Positions 44,357 through 52,418 of a DNA stretch of 64,000 nt are shown here, piece by piece; within the stretch, counting starts at the first letter, position 1; every line of letters starts with the position of its first letter. The stretch is taken from the NCBI RefSeq assembly GCF_002873335.1, contig NZ_MCUW01000027.1, forward strand, positions 223,146-287,145, given 5' to 3'. Position numbers and translations under genes: made by a program. Origin of the DNA: Vibrio sp. 10N.286.49.B1. Its GTDB lineage: Bacteria; Pseudomonadota; Gammaproteobacteria; Enterobacterales; Vibrionaceae. The notes under the pieces are model-generated. The model was not told the origin of the DNA. It saw only the letters and a list, made by a program, of their open reading frames with translations, and did no database searches.

Positions 44357-45768
44357 GATGCGTCCTTATTACTGATGTTTGCAGGATTGATAGATTGGTA
44401 TTTGTATTGGCTAAAGCTGTTCATTTCGCTGGAAAGCGCCAGTAACTTGTTGAGAGACAATAGGTATTGAAAGCTTGCTGCTGCTTGCTGCGTTTTAATG
44501 CTCGCAAGGTAAAGTTCTGCATCAACGACATCCAGTGAGCGTCCTAAACCTTGTGAGAATGCTTTCTGTCTTAACGACAAGTTTTCTTCGGCGAGGGACA
44601 AGCTGGAGTTCAGCCCGATGGCTTCATCTAAGGCTTGCTGAGCCTCTAGGTACGTTTTTTCGACCAGGACACTGAGATCGAGCTTTGCTTGACGTTTGAG
44701 GAACTGGACTTGACTGACTGCACTATTGGCCGCTTTAACTTTTTCACTTCGGCCCGTATTTTCAATTAATGGGATGCTGACGCCAATACCGACCAACCAA
44801 TCTGGCGTCATTTGGTTCGCTAACGAATCACCCTCATAGAGGTTATAGTCACCATACGCGTATACTTCCGGGTAATATTTACCGTTTTCAGCCTTGATAA
44901 GGCTACTGGCTTGTTTTTCTTTTGCGTCAAGAATGGATAAGCCAGGGTACGTATCTAAAGTTTGATCAATGAACGCATCTAAAGGGGGGAGGGAGCGGTT
45001 GATAAAGAGCTCGTCTCTTGGGTCGACTTTTTCTGTTTGCCCCAAAATTTGTGTTAATGCAGCTTGAGCAATATTTAGGCTGTGTTGTGCTTTTTTACGT
45101 TCAACGGTAGCTTTATCAAGCGAGGCTTCAGCTTGCAGACGCTCTACTCTTGCAATTTGTCCTTGGTTTTCCAGTTTAATGGCGTGATCGCGATGCTTAA
45201 TTAACCCCTCTTCCGCTGCGATTCGTGTTTCCACAACTTCCTTAGCCAAAATCACGCTGAAATAGTATTTACTCAGGTCTTCGTATCGAGCTTGTACTTC
45301 CATAGCGAGTTGGCTTTCTGCTTCTTCTTGGCGGCCTTCAGCAGCGGTTTGCGCGGCAGTAATGCGACCACCAGTAAAAATAGGCCAGATAGCGCGAATC
45401 GAGGAGCTGAAAATATCTTTGTGTTCGATGGTGGAGGTGACGCCACCAAGCCCGCTTAATAATTGCCCCAGAATTGGGCTTTGAGGAACGCCACTTAAGC
45501 TGTCGCCCAGTTGTTGTCCGGAGACTGTAACATCTTGGTCGAGCCGCGTGTAGTTGGCGCCTACAGTGACACTTGGAAGGTTTAGACTACTGGTTGCGCT
45601 CTTCAAATGTCCATATCGTTCGACGTTGGCACGTTGCGCCGCGAGTGAGTTGTTGTTTTGTTGAAGCAGCTGCCAGGCTTCGTCGAAAGAGACGTCTGCA
45701 CTCCATGCATTAAACGAGAGTGTGCCTAACAATGCGCCCACAACCAAAGGCAGGGACCTAATTTTCAT
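44353..45768 (-). CDS. TolC-family outer-membrane efflux protein
   Basis: 471 residues with a signal peptide (about 1-23, NAWSA). Two OEP repeats with the long alpha-hairpin pattern (about 150-240 and 350-440), including SLNIAQAALTQILGQ and ENLSLRQKAFSQGLGRSLDV. First gene of the efflux operon; GGAGC seven bases before the ATG at 45768. Forms the outer-membrane duct for the HlyD/permease complex. Confidence 0.92.
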   Translation of the reverse strand: MKIRSLPLVVGALLGTLSFNAWSADVSFDEAWQLLQQNNNSLAAQRANVERYGHLKSATSSLNLPSVTVGANYTRLDQDVTVSGQQLGDSLSGVPQSPILGQLLSGLGGVTSTIEHKDIFSSSIRAIWPIFTGGRITAAQTAAEGRQEEAESQLAMEVQARYEDLSKYYFSVILAKEVVETRIAAEEGLIKHRDHAIKLENQGQIARVERLQAEASLDKATVERKKAQHSLNIAQAALTQILGQTEKVDPRDELFINRSLPPLDAFIDQTLDTYPGLSILDAKEKQASSLIKAENGKYYPEVYAYGDYNLYEGDSLANQMTPDWLVGIGVSIPLIENTGRSEKVKAANSAVSQVQFLKRQAKLDLSVLVEKTYLEAQQALDEAIGLNSSLSLAEENLSLRQKAFSQGLGRSLDVVDAELYLASIKTQQAAASFQYLLSLNKLLALSSEMNSFSQYKYQSINPANISNKDAS

Positions 45769-45908
45769 GTTTGCTCCAAGCGGTATGTTAAAAAAATTAG
45801 AGTTTATACTCTAAAAAATATAAGTGCAATACTATTAATGTAGACGCAAAGAGGCAAATGACGAAGTTAAGTGGTTGTTTTTTTTGAACAAGGTCGTTAA
45901 AAAAGAAA

Positions 45909-45927
45909 GAGGCTCGTTATGAGCCTC
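45909..45927 (-). terminator. Terminator of the 79-residue gene
   Basis: GAGGCTC and GAGCCTC form a perfect 7-bp stem with a 5-base loop. On the minus strand the tail is TTTCTTTTTT. It lies 17 bases past the stop of the 45945-46184 gene and marks that gene as transcribed. Confidence 0.85.
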
Positions 45928-45944
45928 TTCAGGGTAGGAGTTAT

Positions 45945-46184
45945 CTATGAATGCGAGGGGCAGATATAGCCCGCTCTCCATACCAAATCTTTAGCTTTTA
46001 GCATGGCCTTAAGCACCTCGCTACCTGACATTTGCGGGGAAGCAAAAGAGACCTGCAGGTCATCTTCTATGGGTGCTAGCTGCGAATCTTTTTTTTGGTA
46101 AGCCCTAACATGAGTGAAAGTTGATGCCCGGTTCTTTGACAGCACAGCCCTATTTAGGCAAATTCCAAAACAGTCACGTTTCAT
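45945..46184 (-). CDS. Small protein of unknown function (79 residues)
   Basis: 79 residues, no signal or membrane segment, Cys at 5, 9 and near the end. The middle part (ASPQMSGSEVLKAMLKAKDL, about 48-67) looks helical. AAGGA stands eight bases before the ATG at 46184, and a clear terminator follows the stop, which together support a real gene. I do not recognise a family. Confidence 0.58.
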   Translation of the reverse strand: MKRDCFGICLNRAVLSKNRASTFTHVRAYQKKDSQLAPIEDDLQVSFASPQMSGSEVLKAMLKAKDLVWRAGYICPSHS

Positions 46185-46445
46185 AACGTTGTTCCTTATA
46201 CGCTCTCATTATTTTTATTTTTCTGAGATGTTAATTTTTAGTTATCTACATTGCTGCATCACTAGCCATGATGTGCTCATTCAATATACAAAAAATGCGC
46301 TAATTAGTTCTAAAAATAAGCTAAAAGTGGTGTGATCTTGACCCGTATTTCGAATGAACTATATGCAACAGATGTTTTTATCCTTTCTGAATGGTAATGA
46401 ATCGCATGTTAGCGGTGCTGAATTCAAAATATAAATTACTTAATA

Positions 46446-46465
46446 GTGTCACAGAACGATGACAC
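46446..46465. promoter_or_regulatory. Inverted repeat upstream of the two-component pair
   Basis: GTGTCA-N8-TGACAC, a perfect 6-bp inverted repeat about 60-80 bases upstream of the kinase gene, in the 340-base gap that holds its promoter. A possible operator, perhaps for autoregulation by the response regulator; there is no direct evidence. Nothing else in 46185-46523 looks like a gene. Confidence 0.4.
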
Positions 46466-46523
46466 ACAGGGTGTATTGATGTTACATGACTGTTAAGGTG
46501 TTGGCACGAAAGAGGGAGTGTCA

Positions 46524-48143
46524 ATGAAGTGGAATCAGTTTAGTTTCCGTCACCGAATGTTGATCATTATGACCTTGTCAGGGTTGCTCCAACTGGTGAT
46601 ATTGTCACTGGCTGGGTTTAGTTATATTAAGCAATCGCAAGAGCAAGAAATGGGCTTTAAAGCACAAGGAGTCGCGACATTTTTAGCGCAATCTTCTTCA
46701 GTGATAAGCATGATTGAAAACCGTTCCTCGGCAACTCGTCAACATCGTTTCCGTGGCCTGACCGAAATGATAGGGGCGGCTTTTATTGTGATCGGTGACC
46801 GTGACGGAATAAGGTTGGTGCATCCCATTGATGAACGAATCGGCAAACCAATGAAAGGGGGCGATAACGATAAAGCCCTTGTGTATGGGCAGTCATATGT
46901 GTCATTTGCCGAAGGCTCGTTAGGAAAATCAGTACGCGGCAAGGCGGCCGTATTCGATGCTGACGGAAACATTATTGGCGTTGTTTCGGTTGGGTACTTG
47001 CTTGATCGTCTTCAAGACCGTATTGAGCCATATCTGGCTTTTTTATTAGGTATGGCGGCATTGGTTTTAGTGGCTAATGGTATTGTATCAAACTATATTT
47101 CTAGGCGTTTTCAGAAGGCGATATTGGGCTTTGAGCCCGAAGAAATAGGTCGATTGTATAGTGAACTTGACGTGACAATGAGCACCATAAAAGAAGGGGT
47201 GATCAGCATTGATTCAAATGGAATACTGCGCTCAATTAATACCAGTGCTTGCGATATATTGCAGCTAGATAAGCAGGCGTCACTTAACCAGCCACTAAGT
47301 CATGTCTTACCGAATTCGGATTTGCATCATTTACTCGATAGTCAAGAAGTCGATCATGATATTGAGTTGTATTTAAATCAGCGAAGAATTGTCGCCAACC
47401 GCGGCCCTATTCTTGTCGACGGTAAGGTTGTCGGGGCCGTATCGAGCTTTCGTCTAAGAGATGAGATTAACGACCTTACGGACCAGCTTTCTCAAACGAA
47501 GGCTTATGCAGAAATGTTACGCTCGCAAACCCATGAACACCGCAATAAGCTGAACACTATTAATGGGATGCTTCAGATGGGTGAATTAAGTGCCGTACAA
47601 CATATGATTGGGCAAGAAACCGCGCACTATCAATCCCTAATCGAGTTTTTAAGGGAGACCATCCGTGACCCATTGATCGCTGGAATGTTGTTAGGTAAGA
47701 CTGAGCGGGCAAGGGAGCTAGGGTTAACCTTAGTTGTTGACCCTGAATCTCGTTTAGAGCCGATGCCTGCAGCGTTGAACTCAGACGACTTGGTGACGAT
47801 TCTCGGTAATCTTATTGATAATGCATTTGATGCGAGTTTGTCGGCGATTCAAAAAATGCCGAATGAGCGAGAATTACGCGCCACGGTTGAGGTGTCAGTG
47901 AGTGATTTTGGCAATGAGATAATCCTCGAAGTGGTTGATAAAGGCTGCGGATTGCCGACCAATCTAGATGTGTCCTCTCTGACACAACGTGGAGTGTCGA
48001 GCAAGTCGCCTAGCAACCGCGGGGTAGGGTTATTCTTGGTTAAACAGTTAACCGAGCGCTATCAGGGGCAATTAGAGTTGATAGCAAATAATGATATGGG
48101 AACTCGAGTCACAGTATATGTACCAAAGGATGGATTGGCATGA
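46524..48143 (+). CDS. Sensor histidine kinase, CitA/DcuS family
   Basis: 539 residues from the ATG at 46524 (GGGAG upstream; a GTG two codons earlier is in frame). Two membrane helices (about 13-33 and 170-190) enclose a PDC/Cache sensor domain with the family's RFRGLTEMIGAAFIVIGDRD and RLVHPIDERIGKP. A PAS domain follows (about 215-315). The phospho-acceptor is His about 337 in QTHEHRNKLNTING, the DcuS/CitA type. The ATPase lobe has NLIDNAFDA, DKGCGLP and GVGLFLVKQL. This family senses C4-dicarboxylates or citrate; the ligand here is unknown. Overlaps the regulator gene by four bases. Confidence 0.93.
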   Translation: MKWNQFSFRHRMLIIMTLSGLLQLVILSLAGFSYIKQSQEQEMGFKAQGVATFLAQSSSVISMIENRSSATRQHRFRGLTEMIGAAFIVIGDRDGIRLVHPIDERIGKPMKGGDNDKALVYGQSYVSFAEGSLGKSVRGKAAVFDADGNIIGVVSVGYLLDRLQDRIEPYLAFLLGMAALVLVANGIVSNYISRRFQKAILGFEPEEIGRLYSELDVTMSTIKEGVISIDSNGILRSINTSACDILQLDKQASLNQPLSHVLPNSDLHHLLDSQEVDHDIELYLNQRRIVANRGPILVDGKVVGAVSSFRLRDEINDLTDQLSQTKAYAEMLRSQTHEHRNKLNTINGMLQMGELSAVQHMIGQETAHYQSLIEFLRETIRDPLIAGMLLGKTERARELGLTLVVDPESRLEPMPAALNSDDLVTILGNLIDNAFDASLSAIQKMPNERELRATVEVSVSDFGNEIILEVVDKGCGLPTNLDVSSLTQRGVSSKSPSNRGVGLFLVKQLTERYQGQLELIANNDMGTRVTVYVPKDGLA

Positions 48144-48829
48144 GTGCAATGACACGTGCAATGATTATAGAAGACGATTTAAAAATCGCAGAACTGCATC
48201 GCCGGTATCTAGAGAAAATGGGTGGGTTTGATGTCGTAGGGATTGCAACGTCTTGCGCAGAAGCAGAGATGCAACTGGAGTTACTCGAGCCTGAGTTGGT
48301 GATGCTAGATGTGCATTTACCCGACGGAACCGGCATCGATATTTTGGGGCGTTTGAGAACGTTGAACCAGCAGTGCGATGTTATCTTAATCACAGCGGCG
48401 CGAGATGTTGAAACTTTGCAGCAAGCCATGCGGGGTGGGGTGATTGACTATCTTTTAAAACCGGTCATGTACCCTCGCCTAGAAGCCGCATTAAAAAAGT
48501 ACCAAAAACGAACGAAGAAGTTGCATCATTTAGACGGTTTAGATCAGTCAATGGTTGATGAGATGATGCAAAATAACCCTAACGAGTCGGCGGCAGAGAA
48601 ACATCTACCGAAAGGCATTGACGGGGTGACTCTGGAGAAAATACGGACTATTTTTGTCGATAAGAATCTGTTTACCGCCGATGAAGCCGGTGATTACATA
48701 GGGGCGAGCAGAACGACGGCTAGGCGCTATCTGGAGTTTTTAATTAGTACCGGAGAGCTTGAAGCAGATGTTAACTATGGCTCAGTAGGGCGCCCCGAGC
48801 GATGTTATCGCCGAGTCCAAAGGGCGTAG
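48140..48829 (+). CDS. Response regulator, CitB/DcuR (DpiA) family
   Basis: 229 residues. Receiver domain with the acidic pocket IIEDD (9-13), phospho-acceptor Asp57 in VMLDVHLPDG and the Lys in DYLLKPV. The C-terminal DNA-binding domain (about 160-229) has FTADEAGDYIGASRTTARRY (about 181-200) and ends with GRPERCYRR, both typical of DcuR/CitB regulators. Cognate partner of the kinase by overlap. No dicarboxylate or citrate transporter is in the window, so targets are elsewhere. Confidence 0.93.
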   Translation: MSAMTRAMIIEDDLKIAELHRRYLEKMGGFDVVGIATSCAEAEMQLELLEPELVMLDVHLPDGTGIDILGRLRTLNQQCDVILITAARDVETLQQAMRGGVIDYLLKPVMYPRLEAALKKYQKRTKKLHHLDGLDQSMVDEMMQNNPNESAAEKHLPKGIDGVTLEKIRTIFVDKNLFTADEAGDYIGASRTTARRYLEFLISTGELEADVNYGSVGRPERCYRRVQRA

Positions 48830-48843
48830 CAAAGGATGATTAG

Positions 48844-49377
48844 ATGGAAATTGGAGCGGAAAAGGGTAGTAAACCATCCATTGATATGGAATTGTGTTCT
48901 TTGCACCCTTTTACATCTAACGATTATCCGTTACTCATCGACTGGATAACCACGGACACGCTTAACTATCAATGGAGCGGCCCTCAATTTACCTTTCCTT
49001 TGACGCATCGACAATTAACGGATCATTATCGTAATCAAGCTGCGCAGCCTTTTTTGTTCCATGTTAATGGTCGTAAGGTTGGGTTTGTGGAGTTAGTTCG
49101 AGTCGACAATGACACTCTACGTATCTGTCGAGTGTTTATTCATCCTGACTTTCAAGGACAAGGTTTCGCTTTTAGAATGTTAAAGCGGTTGATCGCACTT
49201 GCCACCTCGGAAAACGAACGTTCCGATATTACGCTGTCAGTGTTTTCGCATAACCGTTCTGCTATTCATTGCTATCAAAAATTAGGGTTTGTGCGTACGG
49301 ACATCGTCAGAAACACTAAATTTGTCGAAGGGCGTTACTGGGACTTATGGTTAATGTCACTAAAAAGGACGAGTTAA
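48844..49377 (+). CDS. GNAT-family N-acetyltransferase
   Basis: 177 residues. The acetyl-CoA loop is in VFIHPDFQGQGFAFRMLKRL (about 98-117; Q-x-x-G-x-A type), followed by SVFSHNRSAIHCYQKLGF (about 138-155). Transfers an acetyl group to an amine; substrate unknown. AAGGAT precedes the ATG, and it begins 14 bases after the regulator stop, so it may share the transcript. Confidence 0.87.
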   Translation: MEIGAEKGSKPSIDMELCSLHPFTSNDYPLLIDWITTDTLNYQWSGPQFTFPLTHRQLTDHYRNQAAQPFLFHVNGRKVGFVELVRVDNDTLRICRVFIHPDFQGQGFAFRMLKRLIALATSENERSDITLSVFSHNRSAIHCYQKLGFVRTDIVRNTKFVEGRYWDLWLMSLKRTS

Positions 49378-49430
49378 AGACATGGCGTATGAACGCATCG
49401 TAAATTAACACGACAAGGAAGCTCAAACGA

Positions 49431-49931
49431 ATGCTAACCATCGAGCGGTTACAAGCCCATAACCAAACTAATGTGCTGAATTTGTCTGTGCTGGATGCAC
49501 AGAAAGCGTTTGTTGGTGATATTGCCAACATCATTGAACAAAGCAGTACGCAAAGCTCGGTGTCTCAATGGGTCATTTGGTATGATAGTACCCCTGTGGG
49601 ATTTTTCTTACTTGATCAGTCTTATTCGAGTCGGTACTCATTTTGCCCGCAAGGGAGTGTTGGTTTGAGGTCATTTTTTATAGACCAGCGATATCAGGGG
49701 CGCGGATTTGCGAGGCTCGCGCTTGAACAGATTGCCTATCACTATTCCACTTGGTTACGCGAGGAAGTCGGGGATTTGTATCTTACTGTGAACTGTAAAA
49801 ATCAAACAGCAAGGTCGCTGTATTTAAAGCTCGGATTTAATGATACTCAGCGTCTGTATCTTGGTGGAGAAGCCGGGCCGCAACATATTATGTGTTTCAC
49901 ATCAAAGCGCGAAGCTAAAATAGGATTATGA
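49431..49931 (+). CDS. GNAT-family N-acetyltransferase
   Basis: 166 residues. RSFFIDQRYQGRGFARLALE (about 80-99) is the acetyl-CoA binding motif and LTVNCKNQTARSLYLKLGFN (about 121-140) the second signature. It follows another GNAT gene by 53 bases but the two are not closely similar, so they are neighbours rather than an obvious recent duplication. Substrate unknown. Confidence 0.86.
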   Translation: MLTIERLQAHNQTNVLNLSVLDAQKAFVGDIANIIEQSSTQSSVSQWVIWYDSTPVGFFLLDQSYSSRYSFCPQGSVGLRSFFIDQRYQGRGFARLALEQIAYHYSTWLREEVGDLYLTVNCKNQTARSLYLKLGFNDTQRLYLGGEAGPQHIMCFTSKREAKIGL

Positions 49932-50045
49932 TGCCAGCTTGGTATAGGTCTAGTGATTATAGAATCTACTTACTAGCGGACTCCTTGACTGCAGATAGTG
50001 CCCATGAATGGAGGCAATGTTGTCATTGACCCTTGAGCTAAGCAT

Positions 50046-50072
50046 CGATAGTCACGATAGTCACGATAGTAA
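50046..50072. repeat. Short tandem repeat (three copies of 9 bp)
   Basis: CGATAGTCA, CGATAGTCA, CGATAGTAA in direct succession upstream of the DUF1275 gene. The third copy differs by one base. Confidence 0.75.
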
Positions 50073-50141
50073 CGAACATACCACTCTCACTTTTTTATTA
50101 ACAACACGTGCTTGTATGGCACGTCATGTAAGGCCATTGGG

Positions 50142-50819
50142 GTGATTTCGAGACTTCCACGCTGGATAGAGTCCGGCGCATTCATTTTAGCGTTGCTTGC
50201 CGGTACAGTGAACGCCGTAGGTTTACTGGGTTTTCAGCACCAAGCCATATCACATTTATCCGGCACTGCAACGTTACTCGGTACGCAATTATTTAATAGC
50301 TGGTCAACGTCAGGTCACTTAATCGCCATTATTATTAGCTTTTTTGTGGGGTCGGCTATCTCAGGGGTGTTTATCTCCAACGTTTCATTGAAATTGGGGC
50401 GTCAATATGAATGGTTATTGTGTATTGAGGGCGCGTTATTGATCTTGGCGACGTATTTCTTAGCTCACAACTCTCAAACTGGCAGTTATTTTGCGTCGGC
50501 TGCCTGTGGGTTGCAAAATGCATTGGCAACGACGTTCAGCGGCGCGGTAGTAAGGACCACGCACGTTACTGGGATTGTTACCGACCTCGGGATCATGATT
50601 GGTTCCACATTGAGAGGTGAAAGCTTTGATAAGCGCAAGGCTAAATTGTTTGTCATTATATTATGTGGCTTTGTGTCTGGTGGCTTAGCAGGCACGATTT
50701 TATTTAATCATCTGGCTTTCTATGCCTTAATGCCTCCCGCGATTCTATGCTTGTTGTTGGCGTTGGGATATCGCGTTTATAGAAAGCGAATTGCTTATAC
50801 AACGCGTTCAGAAAAGTAG
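50142..50819 (+). CDS. DUF1275 (YoaK-type) membrane protein
   Basis: 225 residues from the GTG at 50142, which has AAGG eight bases upstream; a TTG at 50112 is in frame. Six to seven membrane helices. Family marks include LLAGTVNAVGLL (about 19-30), SHLSGTATLLG and LQNALATTFSGAVVRTTHVTGIVTDLG (two parts, about 125-150). DUF1275 proteins are common inner-membrane proteins of unknown function. Confidence 0.84.
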   Translation: MISRLPRWIESGAFILALLAGTVNAVGLLGFQHQAISHLSGTATLLGTQLFNSWSTSGHLIAIIISFFVGSAISGVFISNVSLKLGRQYEWLLCIEGALLILATYFLAHNSQTGSYFASAACGLQNALATTFSGAVVRTTHVTGIVTDLGIMIGSTLRGESFDKRKAKLFVIILCGFVSGGLAGTILFNHLAFYALMPPAILCLLLALGYRVYRKRIAYTTRSEK

Positions 50820-51241
50820 AGTTCTGAGATTGATGGAGACGCAGACAGGCCCCGATTTTTGAACGCATGTGCCGCTATTGGTTGCATAGATGGGCCGCCT
50901 TGCTTGGTGGTTTTGTCGTGACGTGTTGGGAGAGCTGGCGAATCGAGATGATATTCGCGCGGCACCATTCCACATTCACCGTATCATTCCTATCGCATTA
51001 TTAGAGAATTGCCTTGTCTTGAAGTAAAGTATTACTCAGTGTGCAAGTATAATGAGTAATACCATTCAAGCGCTGAGGTAACGGCGTTTGGAACAAACCA
51101 CACTGAATTGACCAAACTTGAATCTCGTTATGTCATAGTGACGGCGCCGCTAAATGCTAAACGGTGTGACGTTGTTTTTGGTTAGGCTTATGCACCACAT
51201 TCACTAATACCTAAATAAAGTTTGAGTAGAAGAGTTTTAGA
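50820..51241. other. Intergenic region with one inverted repeat
   Basis: 422 bases in which I can support no gene on either strand. It contains GTATTACTCA (51029-51038) and TGAGTAATAC (51053-51062), a perfect 10-bp inverted repeat around 14 bases, which could end the DUF1275 transcript or bind a regulator of the following gene. Confidence 0.6.
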
Positions 51242-52288
51242 ATGAAGCTATCGAGAACAGAAAGTCGTTTTGTAGATCGTACGATTGACCAATGGCTGGA
51301 AGAGGGGGTCATTACCTCAGAGGATTCTAAAAAACTCAAAGGTAGCTATCAAATAGCAAACATAGATTGGTCGATAATCGCCAAATACTCATTCTGGATA
51401 GCCATCGTTTGTATCGTGTTCTCAGTGTTATCGGTGCTACTTGATGAGTGGCTAATTAAGTTGTTTGAAGAGATATTCACGGCGCCAGACATTGTTAAAA
51501 GTGGATTTTTCGCGTTGATTTCAGGGCTTTTTTATACCTTTGGGCTTCGTCGTAAGCGGCTTTCACCGGATAAAATGTTTAGTAATGAAGCCTTATTTGT
51601 ATTGGGAATAGTCAGCACAGCATTGTCGATTTATTTTCTTGGGCAGGTGATTCAAGCGGACAGTTTAACAAAATTGATCCTACTCGCTGCATTTGTTTAC
51701 GGGGTATTAGGGCTCTGGATACCATCTTTGATCGTTTGGTTGTGCGCCCTATTAACGCTCGGTTGTTGGTTTGGGTTTGAAACCTATCAGGCCAGCGAAT
51801 TGGGTTATTTTATTGGTTTGAACTTTCCGCTGCGTTTTGTGCTGTTTGGCTCGCTACTTATTGGCGCTAGCTCGTGGGCACTGCGCCGTTGGGATTCAAA
51901 AGAAGACTTTGTCGCAACTACTCGCGCGGTAGGGCTTTCTGTTTTCTTTATATCCATGTGGCTGATGTCGATTTTTGGCAATTTTGGTGATTGGTCGGCA
52001 TGGAGTGGTGTCGATCAATTCTCTTTGATTCACTGGTCGGTACTACTGCTTATTGCGTCTATTGCATCGCTGTATCATGGTATGAAATATGATGATGAAC
52101 TGACTAGAGGGTTTGGTTTGATTTTTATCTTCATCAATCTCTACACGCGTTTTATTGAGTATTTTTGGGAAGGGACGCATAAAGCCGTACTCTTCGCGAT
52201 TTTAGCAATCAGCTTTTGGTTCTTTGGGACTCGAGCAGAAAAGATATACCGTATCGGTCGAGCCAATGAAAAACCAAATTGTGATTAG
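51242..52288 (+). CDS. DUF2157-like polytopic membrane protein
   Basis: 348 residues. A short soluble N-terminus (about 1-38: WLEEGVITSEDSKKLKGSY) typical of DUF2157, followed by about ten membrane helices from residue 45 on. DUF2157 proteins have no established function. Single gene, convergent with the SDR gene. Confidence 0.75.
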   Translation: MKLSRTESRFVDRTIDQWLEEGVITSEDSKKLKGSYQIANIDWSIIAKYSFWIAIVCIVFSVLSVLLDEWLIKLFEEIFTAPDIVKSGFFALISGLFYTFGLRRKRLSPDKMFSNEALFVLGIVSTALSIYFLGQVIQADSLTKLILLAAFVYGVLGLWIPSLIVWLCALLTLGCWFGFETYQASELGYFIGLNFPLRFVLFGSLLIGASSWALRRWDSKEDFVATTRAVGLSVFFISMWLMSIFGNFGDWSAWSGVDQFSLIHWSVLLLIASIASLYHGMKYDDELTRGFGLIFIFINLYTRFIEYFWEGTHKAVLFAILAISFWFFGTRAEKIYRIGRANEKPNCD

Positions 52289-52368
52289 AAGAATCATGGT
52301 TAACATCTGAATACAACTCGGTTCATCGCCGGTAGGGTTTATGCGCGTGGGGCTGTGGACATCAAATA

Positions 52369-52389
52369 GAGCGCTTGCTTTAGGCGCTC
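52369..52389 (-). terminator. Possible terminator of the SDR-DUF2867 gene
   Basis: GAGCGC and GCGCTC form a 6-bp stem (9-base loop) between convergent genes. On the minus strand TATTTG follows, a weak tail. Confidence 0.45.
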
Positions 52390-52418
52390 CAGTTCTCACT
52401 GCCGCTGAGCGTAAATTT

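Noticed and set aside
46114-46335. 73-codon plus-strand frame opposite the 79-residue gene
   Set aside because: No ribosome site; it overlaps the start of the better supported minus-strand gene.
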